A DNA stretch of 64,000 nt from Proteles cristata cristata. Its lineage: Eukaryota; Chordata; Mammalia; Carnivora; Hyaenidae. Of this stretch, positions 1 through 11,412 are shown in pieces. The translations under genes and the position numbers were made by a program. The notes under the pieces are model-generated. The model did not search any database, was not told the origin of the DNA, and was given only the letters and a program-made list of their open reading frames with translations. The stretch spans positions 682,001 to 746,000 of the forward strand of contig JAESUZ010000346.1 of NCBI GenBank assembly GCA_017311185.1, in the 5' to 3' direction. How positions within the stretch are numbered: the stretch's first letter is position 1; each line of letters opens with the position of its first letter.

Positions 1-37
1 CCTCAGTTCAGCCTTGAGAGGGATGCTGCCATATTCT

Positions 38-560
38 GATGAAGCCCCTTCCCCTGCTCAGAAGCACTCTGTGGCTCCCTATTGCCTACAGACTAAAGCT
101 CAAAGTCCTCTATCTGCAGCCAAGGCCCTCACACTCTGGCTCCCGCCTGCCTCTCCTGCCTCAGTCCCTCCTCCTGCACTCCTGGGCCCAAAGACTCAAG
201 CCACAGAAACTTGCTGTTTTCCCAGGTTGTCCATAGGTTGCACCCTGAGCCTTTGTTCCCGCAGGCTCCCATCACCCAGAGCACTCCCTTCCTCGTCTCT
301 GAGAATCTGCCAGCCTCACACCCTCCCCAAGGTAGACTGCCATTCTCCCATTAAACATGGTTGGCTGACAGTCTTCTCTGTTCCCCAGGCCCTGAGTAGA
401 CAGGACATGAAGGAGGTAGGGCCCTTCACCCCACATTTCCCTCACTTACCCTGGAACCTGGCCCCAGAGCTGATCGTATGGTCTGGCATGTGGCTGAGGC
501 TCAATTAATATTTAGTGAATTAATGAGTGAGTGAATGAGTGAATGAATGAATTAAAAAAG
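38..560 (+). repeat. L2 LINE 3' end
   Basis: The sequence runs from CTCCCTATTGCCTACAGACT through AAGGCCCTCACACTCTGGCT to a terminal AATTAATATTTAGTGAATTA and GTGAGTGAATGA units. This is the order found in L2 3' ends (a 'summary of sales' style ending in GAATGAATGA). The open frame across it is fortuitous. Confidence 0.6.
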
Positions 561-1226
561 CTGTGCCCTGAGCAAGGTCCCCATGAGCTGTTTGCTCTGC
601 ATCACCACCCCCTGACACATACATGGAATCGATTGGGTAAATATTTTTTATTCCAACTCCTCAGATTTCTAAATGCCCTTGTGGAATATTAAACCGATAA
701 ATAAACATGAAGAATCCACACAGGGCGCCTAATCCCACCCCCTTCCCCGAGCGGGGCCCGGGACTCCTTCCCGTCTCCTTTGCTGCTCTCCTGTGGGGTC
801 CCTTACTTGTGTGGGCCCTCATGACGCCGCTTGGGAGATGCAACATGGGTTCATTGGGTTATTCGCTCAGTCATTCAACAGAGTCGCTAAGCGGGGGTAC
901 TGGCCACTGCCCAGGAACTAGGGCCTCTCCCCGGGGAGGAGGATGCACGTGAAATCTGGAGTGAAGTTGAGGAGGGGTGCGGCCCCTGCTTCCCCACCAG
1001 CCCTGTCCTGCGGGGCCGGCACGTCACCTCTCTGGGTCTCAACGTGCATGTCCCAGCCGTAAGTGGGCACACAGCCCCGCAGCAGCTCCAGCAGCAGGGA
1101 GAGGATGGACACGGGACCCCCTGAAGAGGCAGATGGTGGACTCCTGGCTCTTGCTGGGCCAGGCAAGTGGCAGGAAGGAGCCAGATCCATCCCTGGCTGC
1201 CTGGGAAGGCAGAGGAGTCCTTTACT

Positions 1227-1455
1227 TCTTTTTTTTTTTTTTTAATTTTTTTACATTTATGTATTTTTGAAAGAGTGAGACAGAATATGAGTGGGGAGGG
1301 GCAGAGAGAGAGGGAGACACAGAATCTGAAGGAGGTTCCAGGCTCTGAGCAAGTGTTCAGCACAGAGCCCGATGCAGGACTCAAACCCACGAACTGCGAG
1401 ATTATGACTTGAGCCGAAGTTGGACACTTAGCCGACTGAGCCACTCAGATGCTCC
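1227..1455 (-). repeat. Felid tRNA-derived SINE (SINEC_Fc type)
   Basis: Full-length reverse copy from poly-T to GAGCCACTCAGATGCTCC. It is flanked by target-site duplications AGAGGAGTCCTTTACT (1211-1226) and AGAGGAGTCCTTTTCT (1456-1471). Confidence 0.9.
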
Positions 1456-1589
1456 AGAGGAGTCCTTTTCTGAGAAGTGGCGACTGTAAGCTCAATAGCA
1501 CCCAGGCCCTGAGAACCCGCAGTGAGCAAGGTGTGGGGGCGCGTGTTTCCAGGAGGTACCCAGAGGCCACAGAACACTCATGCATAAAA

Positions 1590-1648
1590 CCGAGATGCTG
1601 GAGCCAGAATGCCTGGGTTCGAATCTGGCCACTGCCGATGACTGAGTG
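1590..1648 (+). repeat. MIR fragment
   Basis: Short match to the MIR core (GGAGCCAGAATGCCTGGGTT then CGAATCTGGCCACTG). Confidence 0.45.
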
Positions 1649-1880
1649 TATTAGTTTGTCTGGGATCCAACACACACAGCAGCAAGCGCTGAGTGGTTTA
1701 ACCCACAGAAATGTATCGTCCACAGTCTGGAGGCTGCAAGTCCGAGATCAAGGTGTTGGAAGGGTTGTCCTTTCTGAGGGCTGTGACGGAGAATCTTCCG
1801 GGCTTCCCTCCTAGCTTCTGGTGGTTTGCTGGCAAACTGTGGCATTCTCCGTGTGGGCATGTCTGTGTCCACATTTCCCT

Positions 1881-2104
1881 TTTTATGTTATTTTATTTTA
1901 TTTAGTTTTCAAAAAATGTTTATTTTTGAAAAAGAGAGAGAGAGCAAGGGAGGGGGCAGGGAGAGAAGGAGACACAGAATCCCATCAGCTCCAGGCTCCG
2001 AGCTGTCAGCACAGAGCTTGACGTGAGGCTCGAACTCAGAAACCATAAAATGATGACCTGAACCGAAGTCAGATGTTTAGCTGACTGAACCACCCAGGCG
2101 CCCC
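1881..2104 (-). repeat. Felid SINE
   Basis: Reverse copy inserted in the MLT1-type LTR, ending GAACCACCCAGGCGCCCC. It abuts a second SINE. TCCCTTTTTAT-like duplications border the pair. Confidence 0.88.
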
Positions 2105-2110
2105 TCCCCC

Positions 2111-2327
2111 TTTTTAATATTTTTAATTTATTTCTAGGAGAGAGAGAGAGAGACAGCGTGAGCAGGGAGGGTCAGAGAGAGAGGGAGACACAGACTCTGA
2201 AATAGGCTCCAGGCTCTGAGCTGGCAGTCAGCACAGAGCCCAACGCGGGGCTCGAACCCACGAACCGCGAGATCATGACCTAAGTGAAAGTCAGGACGCT
2301 TAACCGACTAAGCCACCCAGGCGCCCC
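2111..2327 (-). repeat. Felid SINE (TTTCTAGGAGAGAG subtype)
   Basis: Reverse copy of the subtype with TTTATTTCTAGGAGAGAGAG at its tail side and AAGCCACCCAGGCGCCCC at its head. It is directly adjacent to the preceding SINE. Confidence 0.88.
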
Positions 2328-2516
2328 TCCCCTTTTTATAAGGACACTGGTCATGCAGGATTAAGGGTCCTCTCTACTTCAGTCTGATTTCGTCGTAACT
2401 AATTATACGCAATGACCATATGTTCAAATAAGGTCAACTTCTGTGGTGGGGGGTTAGGACTTCAATTGGGTTGGGGCACAGTTTAACCCATAACAGTACG
2501 TGACATGGGCTATTCT

Positions 2517-2729
2517 TTTTTTAATGTATTAAAAAAATTGTTTTAACTCTATTTACTTTGACAGAGCAAGAACACTGCAAGGAAGGAGCAGGGAGAGAGA
2601 ATCCCAAGCACGCTCTGCACTGTCAGCACAGAGCCCGATGAGGGGCTTGAACCCACAAACCATGAGATCATCACCCAAGCCAAAATCAAGAGTCAAACAC
2701 TCAACTGACTGACCCATGCAGGTGTCCCC
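2517..2729 (-). repeat. Diverged felid SINE
   Basis: Reverse, older copy. Clear 15-base target-site duplications GACATGGGCTATTCT occur at 2502-2516 and 2730-2744. Confidence 0.88.
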
Positions 2730-2734
2730 GACAT

Positions 2735-2870
2735 GGGCTATTCTGAGCCTCAGTTCCCCTACCTGTAAAATGGAGACATTACTTAATGCAGAAGCCCATT
2801 TTGAGCACTGGGTAAGTCACTATACATAAAGCACACACCTTTGGCACTCCACAGCTATTAACTTTTATTG
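2735..2870 (+). repeat. MIR
   Basis: MIR signature GAGCCTCAGTTCCCCTACCT then GTAAAATGGAGACATTACTT. Confidence 0.6.
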
Positions 2871-3018
2871 CATTTCATCTTTTGTCACAACCCTGTCCTC
2901 TAGAGCACAGTGACAACTTCATATGGCTGCCAGAGGTGGCAGGTCTCCTGAACAGGTAAAGCGGGCTCACAGTGTTGGGGTCTAGGCAGGTGGGTCAGTA
3001 TAGACCCCTGTTTGTTTA

Positions 3019-3250
3019 TTTTTTCTAATTTTTTTAAATGTCTATTTATTATTTTTGAGAGAGAGAGAGACAGAACATGAGTGGGGGTGGGCACAGAGAG
3101 AGGGAGAGAGAGAGACACAGAATCCGAAGCAGGCTCCAGGCTCTGAGCTGTCAACACAGAGCCCGACGCGGGGCTCGAACCCACGAGCCGTGAGATCATG
3201 ACCTGAGCCAAAGTCGGCCGCTTAACTGACTGAGCCACCCAGGCGCCCCA
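3019..3250 (-). repeat. Felid SINE
   Basis: Full-length reverse copy ending TGAGCCACCCAGGCGCCCC. The flanks GACCCCTGTTTGTTTA and GGTCCCTGTTTATTTA form an imperfect duplication. Confidence 0.9.
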
Positions 3251-3469
3251 AGGTCCCTGTTTATTTAAAGACATTTCTGCTCAGCATTGTTACACTCAGT
3301 GGGCTGAGCAGAACCCACCTCTGCCCTGGATGAAACTCACCTGTTGGGGATGGCGTTCTCTGTTGCTCTTGGTGTTAATCAAAAAATAAATGTGTCACAA
3401 ATGATATGGTTCTTTAAATTCCCATATTCTGGCCACTTGCGCATCCTACCCTCTCACTGTGGCTGTTAT

Positions 3470-3870
3470 GAACTTGAGTGTGGCCCCTCGCCAAAATTCA
3501 CATGTTGAAGCCCTAACCCCCAATGTGATATATTTGGAGATGGGGCCTTTAGTGAACTTAATTAAAGTTACATGAGTTCATAAGGGTTGGGTCTTAACCT
3601 CACAGGAACGATGTCCTGATTAGAAGAGAAAGAGATACCACAGCTGCCTCTCTCCCTCTGTCTCCTTATGCACAAAGAGCCCATGTGAGCCCCAAGTTGG
3701 AAGGCACCGTTTGCAAGCCAGGAAGAGAGAGATCTCACCAGCAACCACATGTGGTGTCACCTTGATCTTGCACTGACAGCCTCCAGAAACGGGAGAAAAG
3801 AAATCTCCGCACTTTAAGCTCCCAGTCTATGGTGTTTTATTACAGCAGCCTCATTAGCGGGCTAATACAT
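3470..3870 (+). repeat. MLT1-type solo LTR
   Basis: Sense ERVL-MaLR LTR features in order: CACATGTTGAAGCCCTAACC, GGAGATGGGGCCTTTAG, CCTTGATCTTGCACTGACAG, CCTCCAGAAACGGGAGAAAA and TATTACAGCAGCC. No coding part is present. Confidence 0.7.
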
Positions 3871-4129
3871 GAGGCACCAGGCCCTGAGGACAGTGTCCCA
3901 CCCCCAAAACCTTTCCCAGCTTCTGCCCCCTTCCCGAGTGGGCAAGCAGAGTCAAGGGCTGCCACAGCCCTTCCCCAGATTCTCAAGATATTCCGTATAA
4001 TATAGACTTAGAAAGTAGTACACGGGGTGTCTCTGCAAACAGCACACACAGCTGGAGAAGCCCTTCCTATCTTGGTTAACCCCATCTTTCCCAAATACTT
4101 CCACCTGGAGCCCATTTGGGGGCGTGACT

Positions 4130-4565
4130 GCACTAGCATCCTGTTGCCGCTGTAGTTAATTATTACAAAGTTAGTGGCTTAAAACAACAAAAACGTATTC
4201 CCTTACAGTTCTAGAGGTCCAAGGTCTGAAATAGGTCTTACTGGGCCAACATCAGGAAGTTAGCAGGGCTTTCTTCTGAGGCCCCTTGGCCCATGGCGCC
4301 ACACTGCAGTCTTCTCTCCTTCGGTTTCCACGATCGCGTTGTCTTCCTCTGATTCTGATTTCCCTCTGCCTTCACGGTTGAGGTCTGTAAGTACAGCTAG
4401 GACCCCCCTGGGTAATCTGTGATAGTCTCCCCCTCCCCCATTTCCAAGAGCCTTAACTTAATCACACCTGCAAAGTCCCTTTAGTGGTAGAAGGTAACAT
4501 TCACAGGTCCTGGGCATTAGGACGTGGACATCTCTGCGGGACGCGCAAGCCATCCCGGCACAAAT
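4130..4565 (-). repeat. LTR-type repeat, MLT1-like
   Basis: Antisense pattern TTAGTGGCTTAAAACAACAA, CTTACAGTTCTAGAGGTCC and CTTAATCACACCTGCAAAG, as in antisense MLT1-related LTRs. The subfamily is not resolved. Confidence 0.5.
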
Positions 4566-4684
4566 GTTAACACGATTCCCACCCTGCAGACCACAGTTTA
4601 CGAATCTCTAGGTTAGAAAAGAAAAGACTTTTGCTATGTCACGTGGCACAAGGGACAGAAAGCAATATCTAGACAGAAGACACC

Positions 4685-4860
4685 TAGCTTCCCCTGTTGC
4701 TAATGCTTCTCCTTATTAGCTGTGTGCCTTTGGGCTGAACGCCTAATGGCTGGCTCTCTGCTTCCGTCTTCTTGATGATTTGATGGGGATGCTAGTACCC
4801 ACCTTCCTGCACATTGGGAAGGTGGTGAGCACAAAGCAAGTGCTTGGTGCCTGGTAGTGA
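4685..4860 (+). repeat. MIR
   Basis: MIR-like: TTAGCTGTGTGCCTTTGGGC, then GGTGGTGAGCACAAAGCAAG. Confidence 0.45.
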
Positions 4861-5249
4861 CTGTGTTTATCTCTAGATTGAGGCTGAGCTCAGTCCCCTC
4901 CCTGTCACAGAGGCTGTAGAGGGACTCTGTTTGCTGAACACCAAGGTCACTTCCCCCTAGGCAATACCTGGACCCAGGTCTCCACTGTCAACTCCACGCC
5001 CCAGCTCACCCACACAACCCCTGCGTCGTGGCCATACCTGGGACATCCTGGTATTAGGAAGCCCCAGGCTTGGGGACCTTGGGAATGCAACAAGGGTTGA
5101 GCCAGCACTTGCACCAGCATCTTGGAAATGGACTTGAAAGGGTGGGGCTGAGTTTCAGAGCCCTAATTTCAAGGTCAAAAGGGGCCAGATGAACCCACAG
5201 AAATCCTAGATGCAACCCTTTTGTAAGAGCGCTGACATTGAAGTTGGAG

Positions 5250-5350
5250 ACGTCGGCACTTGGTCCCACTTTGTCCCTAATTTGATGCATGATTCTGAAA
5301 AATCCATTCATCTTTTCGAGCCTCGATACAATCATTAGTGCAGCGAGGGC
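5250..5350 (+). repeat. Diverged MIR-like fragment
   Basis: Weak match in the region TCATCTTTTCGAGCCTCGAT. Low confidence. Confidence 0.3.
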
Positions 5351-5739
5351 ACTGGATACGACGGTCCCTTCACCCGGCTGTCGTGACACCCTCAGCCCCT
5401 TTGGGTTCCACCAGATTCTCACAATAGAATGAATCGAGCAAGCACCGCCCGGAATCCGGCAAGCACATGGGGCTGTGAGATCTTAGGCTCACACCACACT
5501 CCCCTCGATGTAGAGCAAAGTGGCTGCAGGAGACAGAGAAATCAGCGTGGAGAGAGGGACGTTTGCCAGAGGGGATCCCTTTCCCTGTGTCTGGAATGCC
5601 AGCAGCAGGTCATTCCCCTGAGAACCCTGAACCATTGTAGACAAACAGGGGTCTGTGTGGGGCTGGTGGAGAATTGAGCCCAGGGTCAGAGCTCAGGTGG
5701 CTGTTGCTGCAGCCAGTCTGTTGGCTAGAAACCCACAGG

Positions 5740-5886
5740 ACAGAACAGGGCAGAGCCAACTGGGCGGAGTCAGAGCCTGACTATGGTCAGTGACAAATGC
5801 TGGTTCCAGCCCCACCAAATCTCTGCTTTACACTGAGTGTAAGGGGCCGTCACCTCCGCCGTGTGCACGCTCAGCCGTGGGACAGA
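5740..5886 (+). promoter_or_regulatory. Possible SERPINA5 promoter / untranslated first exon
   Basis: A consensus donor (AGA|GTAAGTAC, GT at 5887) ends a GC-rich, low-repeat stretch that carries a GC box (GGGCGG at about 5762) but no clear TATA box. The reported human SERPINA5 promoter is Sp1-dependent and lies several kilobases upstream of the ATG exon, so the position and type of sequence would fit. There is no transcript or homology proof. This is a weak candidate only. Confidence 0.25.
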
Positions 5887-6039
5887 GTAAGTACAGACAC
5901 TGTGGACAGACGGAGGGCTCGTGGGCGTGAGGGTGTGGACAGGATGCCGGGGTTATGGGACTTGCAGGGCTTCAGAGCTTTGGCGCTGTCCCAGAGTGAA
6001 CAGGAAAATTCCCCGCAGCGGCCGGGAAGGAGCCAGGGC

Positions 6040-6180
6040 TTGTGTGCCCCCGTCCCAGCTGTGTGAACCCCGGGCACGACACTAAATCTGGCTGTGCCTC
6101 AGTTTCCTTATAGGTGAGATGCAAAAGATCACATCTTCTGCATGGCGACTGAGAGGATTCAGTAAGATGGTGGCTCTCGC
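6040..6180 (+). repeat. MIR
   Basis: MIR core: GGCTGTGCCTCAGTTTCCTT followed by a GGATTCAGTAAGATG tail. Confidence 0.5.
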
Positions 6181-6879
6181 CCAGGAGTGGCTTCATCCCC
6201 AGGGGGCGGCTGGCAACATTGGGAGACATGTTTAGTTGGCACAATTGGAAGGAGGGCTGGGTTGGGATCTGGTAGAGCCCACGGTGCTGCTTAACCCTTT
6301 ACAGGGCACAGCACCACCCTCACGACAAAGAATAACCAGACTTCTAATGCCGACAGCGTCGCAGTAGACAAACTCAGAAAGAAGTGGTGGGGACAGAGGG
6401 TCTGACACACAGCTGGCTTCTCTGCCAGCCATCGCTTTCCTTGCTGTTTTCTGAGCCTGCAAACTCAGGCCTTTAGAAATGGTGAGATGTGGTCAAATAT
6501 CCACCTTCCTGCTTCCGAGTTGGGGTCGCCCTGGAGGCTGCCTCCCAGAACGACCATGGGGGCTGATTGTGTGCTGGACGCTGTTTGGCTATTTGTGACA
6601 TGAGCAAAATGTAGACATAAAAGGAGTGTGATTTTCAGTTTTTCTAAGGATGAGGCCCTTGGCAGGAAATGCGACCATGAAAGGGTAAGGCGATCCCCTG
6701 GCCAACATCCCCGTTCGCTGATCGAGAAGCCATAGCGTGAAGAATAAGGTGGTGGGGAGGGGGTTGAGGACGTGTGGGTGTTGGTGGTGATGGTATCATG
6801 GGTGGACGCGGTAAACAGGCTCGCTGGGGTATGTACTAAATAGGTGGGGCTTTTCTACGGCAGCCACCCCTCAGGAAAA

Positions 6880-7092
6880 TTTTTTTTTTTTAACATTTAT
6901 TTATTTTTGAGAGACAGAGCATGAGCAGGGAAGGGGCAGAGAGACAGAGAGAGACACAGAATCTGAAGCAGGCTCCAGTCTCTGAGCTGGATGTCAGCAC
7001 AGAGCCCGATGTGGGGCTCGAACCTATGGACTGCAAGATCATGACCTGAGCCGAAGTCCAATGCTCAACCGACTGAGCCACCCAGGCGCCTC
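6880..7092 (-). repeat. Felid SINE
   Basis: Reverse copy ending GAGCCACCCAGGCGCC. It is preceded and followed by AGGAAAAT, a repeated target motif shared with the next SINE. Confidence 0.9.
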
Positions 7093-7104
7093 TCAGGAAA
7101 ATGG

Positions 7105-7334
7105 TTTTTTTTTTATTTATTTATTTTTATTTATTTATTTTTAATGTTTTATTTATTTCTAGGAGAGAGAGAGAGAGAGAGACAGTGTGAGCAGGGGAGG
7201 GTCAAAGAGGGGGAATCACAGACTCTGAAACAGGCTCCAGGCTCCGAACTAGCAGTCAGCACAGAGCCCGAACCGCGAGATCATGACCTAAGCGAAAGTC
7301 GGACGCTTAACCGACTAAGCCACCCAGGTGCCCC
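7105..7334 (-). repeat. Felid SINE (TTTCTAGGAGAGAG subtype)
   Basis: Reverse copy inserted next to the preceding SINE. AGGAAAATGGTTTT occurs at about 7095 and again at 7335, forming the duplication. Confidence 0.9.
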
Positions 7335-7486
7335 AGGAAAATGGTTTTTAAAAAAGAGAAAGGAAACAGAAGGTGAACAGCAGCGTGGGAAGGGTCAAGG
7401 TCACCTGGCAGAGTTAACCCTGGTTGCCCAGCCTGGCTCCGCATCCAGCGAGTGGTCTAAAACCTCTGAACCACGGACAAGGACTT

Positions 7487-7512
7487 CATTCATTCATTCA
7501 TTCGTTCATTCC
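7487..7512 (+). repeat. (ATTC)n microsatellite
   Basis: Short run of TCATTCATTCATTCATTCG. Confidence 0.8.
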
Positions 7513-7549
7513 ACATGGGTGTGTGAGCACCACCCCTTGACTGCAAATC

Positions 7550-8060
7550 TCAATCTCCCAGCAAGAGCAGGTGTCCATGCAGGTCCTTTGTGTAGTCGGG
7601 GAGGGAGGCCGGGGCACAAGAAGGCACGATGTGGGGTTGAGGGGCCGGGCAGGGACGTGGCATCACCCAGAGGTGGCATTCAAGCAGCGGCCTGAGGCCA
7701 AGGGAGAAGCTGGCCGTGGTCAGAGAGGCTGACAGAAGGTTCCAGGGGACAGCACAGCATGCAAGGGCCCAGGGCTGTGACGGGGCTTGTCTGCCCAGCT
7801 GACAAGTATCTCCAGAGGACACACGTGAGCAAGGGCAGAGCAGATCAGGCTGAGGCTGGGGACAGCCGGGCAGACTCAGTCCTCAGTGGTGATCACACAG
7901 ACCGGCTAGTCCTGCCCCATGCACGGAGGGCAGCGCTGGCATTCCTAGGTGGCGGGCGCTGCGACCCAGTTGGTGACTGAGGGAGACTCCCTCGGATGCT
8001 GTGTGTACAATGGGTCTGGGGGCAGGAGGAGGTGTGGGGTGGTCCGGGCGACAGGCGGCA
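7550..8060. other. Old interspersed repeat, family unresolved
   Basis: Text such as AGAGGCTGACAGAAGGTTCC and GAGCAAGGGCAGAGCAGATC resembles a common ancient repeat also seen at 32280-32960 and 37360-37600. I cannot name the family. Confidence 0.3.
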
Positions 8061-8689
8061 GGTTTTCTATGAGGACGTGGCAGTGAAGATGGGGAGAGGC
8101 AGGCAGGCATGAGACCCGTTCTGGAGCTAGAAACCAACGAGCCTTGCAGATGGTCTGGAGATGGGGGGTGGGGGGGTGAAGAAAGCGCCTAGGTCACTGC
8201 TCCCAGGAAGCTCTCCGGGCCCTTTAAGCATCCAGGGAACCTGGGGTTTTGTCTTTCCCTCCCTGCCTGGGCACCAAGTCCCACGTCTCCTTTTCAGGGG
8301 ATGGACCTCCTCAGCCACACACCTCCCACAGCGGGGTTCAAGGTTGCCCGGTAGGACTTTGTTGCCTGACAGTTGGAGTAAATGCGACAGATTTTTAGTC
8401 CATGGAGGGTGGGCACCAGTGGGGGGACTTGCTCAGCACCCGCCCACCCCTGTCCTCACCCACCGGCTCGAGTCCCTTTGGCCTGGGGTTGCCAGATGAA
8501 CTTGAACCATCTGCTCCCCTCCGTAGGGCATTTCCACAAAAAACTGGCATTGGGAGCCCAGGAGAGGGTCGGCCAGGCCAGGCTCCGGTCTCCCGGCTGA
8601 GAGCTGGTCTCCCCAGGGGCCAGGCTCCCAGGACCCAGAGCAGACTCACCCCCAGCTCCAAGGTGGCATGAAACTCTGTCGACTCTGTC

Positions 8690-8900
8690 ATTTCCACCAG
8701 AGGCCCAGTAGCGTGACGGCACAGCCTGGATTTGAAAGTAGGAATCATGAAACGAGCACCTTGAGGCCTCCATTTTCTCGGAAGCGATCTCTCTGACCCT
8801 CTGTTTCCTCTTCTGTACAAATGATGATAATGATACCAAGTCCGTGCTGTGGTGGGGGAGTAGAAATGAGCTAATACAGGTGAACGGCTTGCAAGAGACC
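8690..8900 (+). repeat. MIR
   Basis: MIR-like: CTCTGTTTCCTCTTCTGTAC, AAATGATGATAATGATACC, GAGCTAATACAGGTGAACG. Confidence 0.5.
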
Positions 8901-8984
8901 CGGGGAAACCCACCAGGAGACCCTGGAGAGGAGGAATGAGCAGTCGTTTCTCAGAGCCCCAAAAGGAAGACAAGAGGCAGTGTG

Positions 8985-9170
8985 CCCACCGGACACAGGA
9001 ATCTGGAGTTTAATCCTGGTTCCGTGATCGCTCACTGGCTGGCACAAGCTATTCCATTTTGCTAAGCCTCAGTTTATTCACCTGTAAAATGGTGTCCATA
9101 ATGGTTACTTTTGTTGGCAGTTAAATGTAGTAATATTTGTAGTGGCTTTAATAAAAGATAGAGAGTGGGC
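8985..9170 (+). repeat. MIR
   Basis: MIR: AAGCCTCAGTTTATTCACCT, GTAAAATGGTGTCCATAATG. Confidence 0.6.
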
Positions 9171-9384
9171 CCAGATGGAGTGAGATTTCTAGATCCCCAA
9201 CCTGCAGCCCAGGGGAGAATAAGTGAGGCTGGGGCCCCCTCAAAGAGACCCCACTCTCTAGGGGGACTCAGTGGGTTCTGGGAAAGGGGCTCTGGCCCAT
9301 CAGCCCCAGACCTCTGGTGTTGGGGCGGGAGGGGAGGGGCGGTGGTGGGAAGAAGGTTACCGGCCGTGGCACATGACAGACCTT

Positions 9385-9500
9385 GAGTTGTTTTTGAAGA
9401 AACTGAGGCCCAGAGAGGGGATGCGACCAGCCCAAGGCCACCGGGCCTGCTGAGGGACAGGAGGCCAGAACTCTCCTGCCCAAGTCAACTGCCTCAAGGC
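9385..9500 (-). repeat. MIR (reverse)
   Basis: Antisense MIR: GAAACTGAGGCCCAGAGAGG, then AGCCCAAGGCCACCGGG. Confidence 0.55.
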
Positions 9501-9859
9501 CCCATCCAAGCAGGAAACACCCTCTGTGTCTGCAACTATTCTTTGAATGTCTTTCTTTTAGGGTGATTATCAGCTCAGGGTTAATCTTTGATCATAAGGG
9601 GGAGGTGAGCTGAATGGCTCTTTTACCAGGATCCTGCTCCGTGGACGGTTCTAGCACGTTGCGGGAGGGATCATACTGTGCTGTAGAAGAGTCCATTTTA
9701 AAGGGCACAGAGATTAAACCACCCACCCTTGTCCTTGAAAGGTTGCCATTCTCTGGGTGTAAACAGAAAGGGAGTGTCAGCCTGGAAGGTTCAGACCCTG
9801 TTTCTTAATTATCTGCAGATTAGCAGCTATAGTGGTAGTTTCTGAGGCAGGGAAGACAA

Positions 9860-9893
9860 AGACTGTGACACAGAAAGGCTGTGACACAGAAGG
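9860..9893 (+). repeat. Short tandem duplication
   Basis: CTGTGACACAGAAAGG is followed at once by CTGTGACACAGAAGG, a 16-base direct duplication. Confidence 0.7.
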
Positions 9894-9934
9894 AGGGCCA
9901 GCAGTGTGGGGAAGCCTAACGGTGTGACTGTGTA

Positions 9935-10050
9935 GAGCGTGGGCTTTGAGTGTCAGAACTGGGTCTGAGCCCATGCTTTGCCGCTGTCAGCCAGTGACTC
10001 AACCTCTCTGGGCTTCTGATTACCCATCTGTAGAATGGCGCTGCTCACAG
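9935..10050 (+). repeat. MIR
   Basis: MIR: GTAGAGCGTGGGCTTTGAGT, CAGTGACTCAACCTCTCTGG, TTACCCATCTGTAGAATGG. Confidence 0.6.
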
Positions 10051-10619
10051 AAGGAGGGCAAGGAGGAGGGTGTGAGGCTGATGGTGGGGAAGGGGGTGGG
10101 GACCGCGGACGTGGAGATCGATGAGGCTGCTCTATTTGGTCCTGGGTGGTTGGAGGTTTTGCAGACAGAACATTCCTAATGAGCCTCCTTTGTGGGCTGG
10201 GGTGCAATTTGGAGCATGGCCTGCTCAAGTCACTGGATTTCGCTCAAAGACAATCACGGCCCAGGTCAGCCTGACCCCCTAGTTCATTGGCACCAGCACC
10301 ACCACCTCAGCGGGCCACTTTGCATACAATGTCCAGTGCAGGCATTTGGGGCCCTTTGGTGGCTGGGTTTGCATGGGTCATGTCACTCTGGCAGGGCCCT
10401 GAGGCTGGGGACCTGGTGACAGGATGCCCAAGGGGGAGGAAGACCCAGCTAGAGGGAGTTCTCACCCCAGAGCAAGACTGTCATCAGCGGTCAGGCAGGC
10501 CGCAGTGACAGCGGTGGGAGCGTGTACCCCAGGACACAGCAGAGGAAACAGGGATCCTGGTGGGGGATTGGCTGGACGCCTCCACAGCCACAGCTCACAC
10601 TTCCACTCCCCCCGGTCTG

Positions 10620-10810
10620 CGCGGGGCCCTGATGCAACACTTCACGTATGTTGAGTCCTTAAAGCCCCCAGCCAGTCCCAGCACGGGGACTGTCATCACC
10701 TCCGTGGTACAGGCGGGGGACAGTGGCACGGGCCGTAAGTGCCTTGCTCCAAACCACACTCAGAGGAAGTAGCGGAGCTGAGATTTGAACCCAGGAGGCT
10801 GGGCTGCAGG
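10620..10810 (-). repeat. MIR/L2-like (reverse)
   Basis: Antisense MIR text: GTAGCGGAGCTGAGATTTGA followed by ACCCAGGAGGC. Confidence 0.5.
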
Positions 10811-10989
10811 GGACTGTGGGAGGCCCCCGGCACAGGAAGCGTTTCTGGTTGCAGAGGTGGGGTCTAGGTAGATGGACACAGTGGAGGAAGGGGGGCACTG
10901 AAGACCCCCCAGGGCCCACGTAGGAGGCGGTGGCGACACAAGAAATGAGGGCTTCCCCATCTGGGGGACCGAAGGAAGAAGAGATGCCT

Positions 10990-11362
10990 TGGCTCGGCTG
11001 CCATAACGAAGCAGCACAGAGCAGAAGGTTCTTGTCTCAATGCCCAGAGGCCGGAAGTCTCAGGTCAAGGTGTCAGGGACGCTGGTTTCTTCTGAGGCCC
11101 GTCCGCTCAGCTCCTCGACTTGAGGGCGGTGGTCTCCCTGGGTCCTCATGGGGCCTCTCCTCAGTGTGTGCGTATCTGTGTCCTCATCGCCTCTTCTCAT
11201 AGGACACCAGTCAGGTTGCATCAAATGACCGCCCATAGGACCTCGTTTTGACTTAATTGCCTGTTTAAAGGCACTTTCTCCAATACAGTCAGGTTCTGAG
11301 GGGCGGGGAGTTGAGACTTCAACATAGGAGTTTGGGGGACACAATTCAGCCGTCACAGAATA
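10990..11362 (-). repeat. MLT1-type solo LTR (reverse)
   Basis: Antisense MLT1 features in order: GGCTGCCATAACGAAGCAGC, GGCCGGAAGTCTCAGGTCAA, TTTTGACTTAATTGCCTG, GAGACTTCAACATAGGAG and GGGGGACACAATTCAG. Confidence 0.65.
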
Positions 11363-11412
11363 GGAGGGAGTTGGGCTGCTCACACGAAGAGGGCAGAATT
11401 TCCTCACTGAGC

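Larger units (their letters stand above)
1655..2500 (-). repeat. MLT1-type LTR split by SINEs
   Basis: Antisense MLT1-like signature: GAGTGGTTTAACCCACAGAA, GGAGGCTGCAAGTCCGAGAT, then after the SINEs TTATAAGGACACTGGTCATG. It ends near AACCCATAACAG. Two SINEs interrupt it at 1881-2327. Confidence 0.5.
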
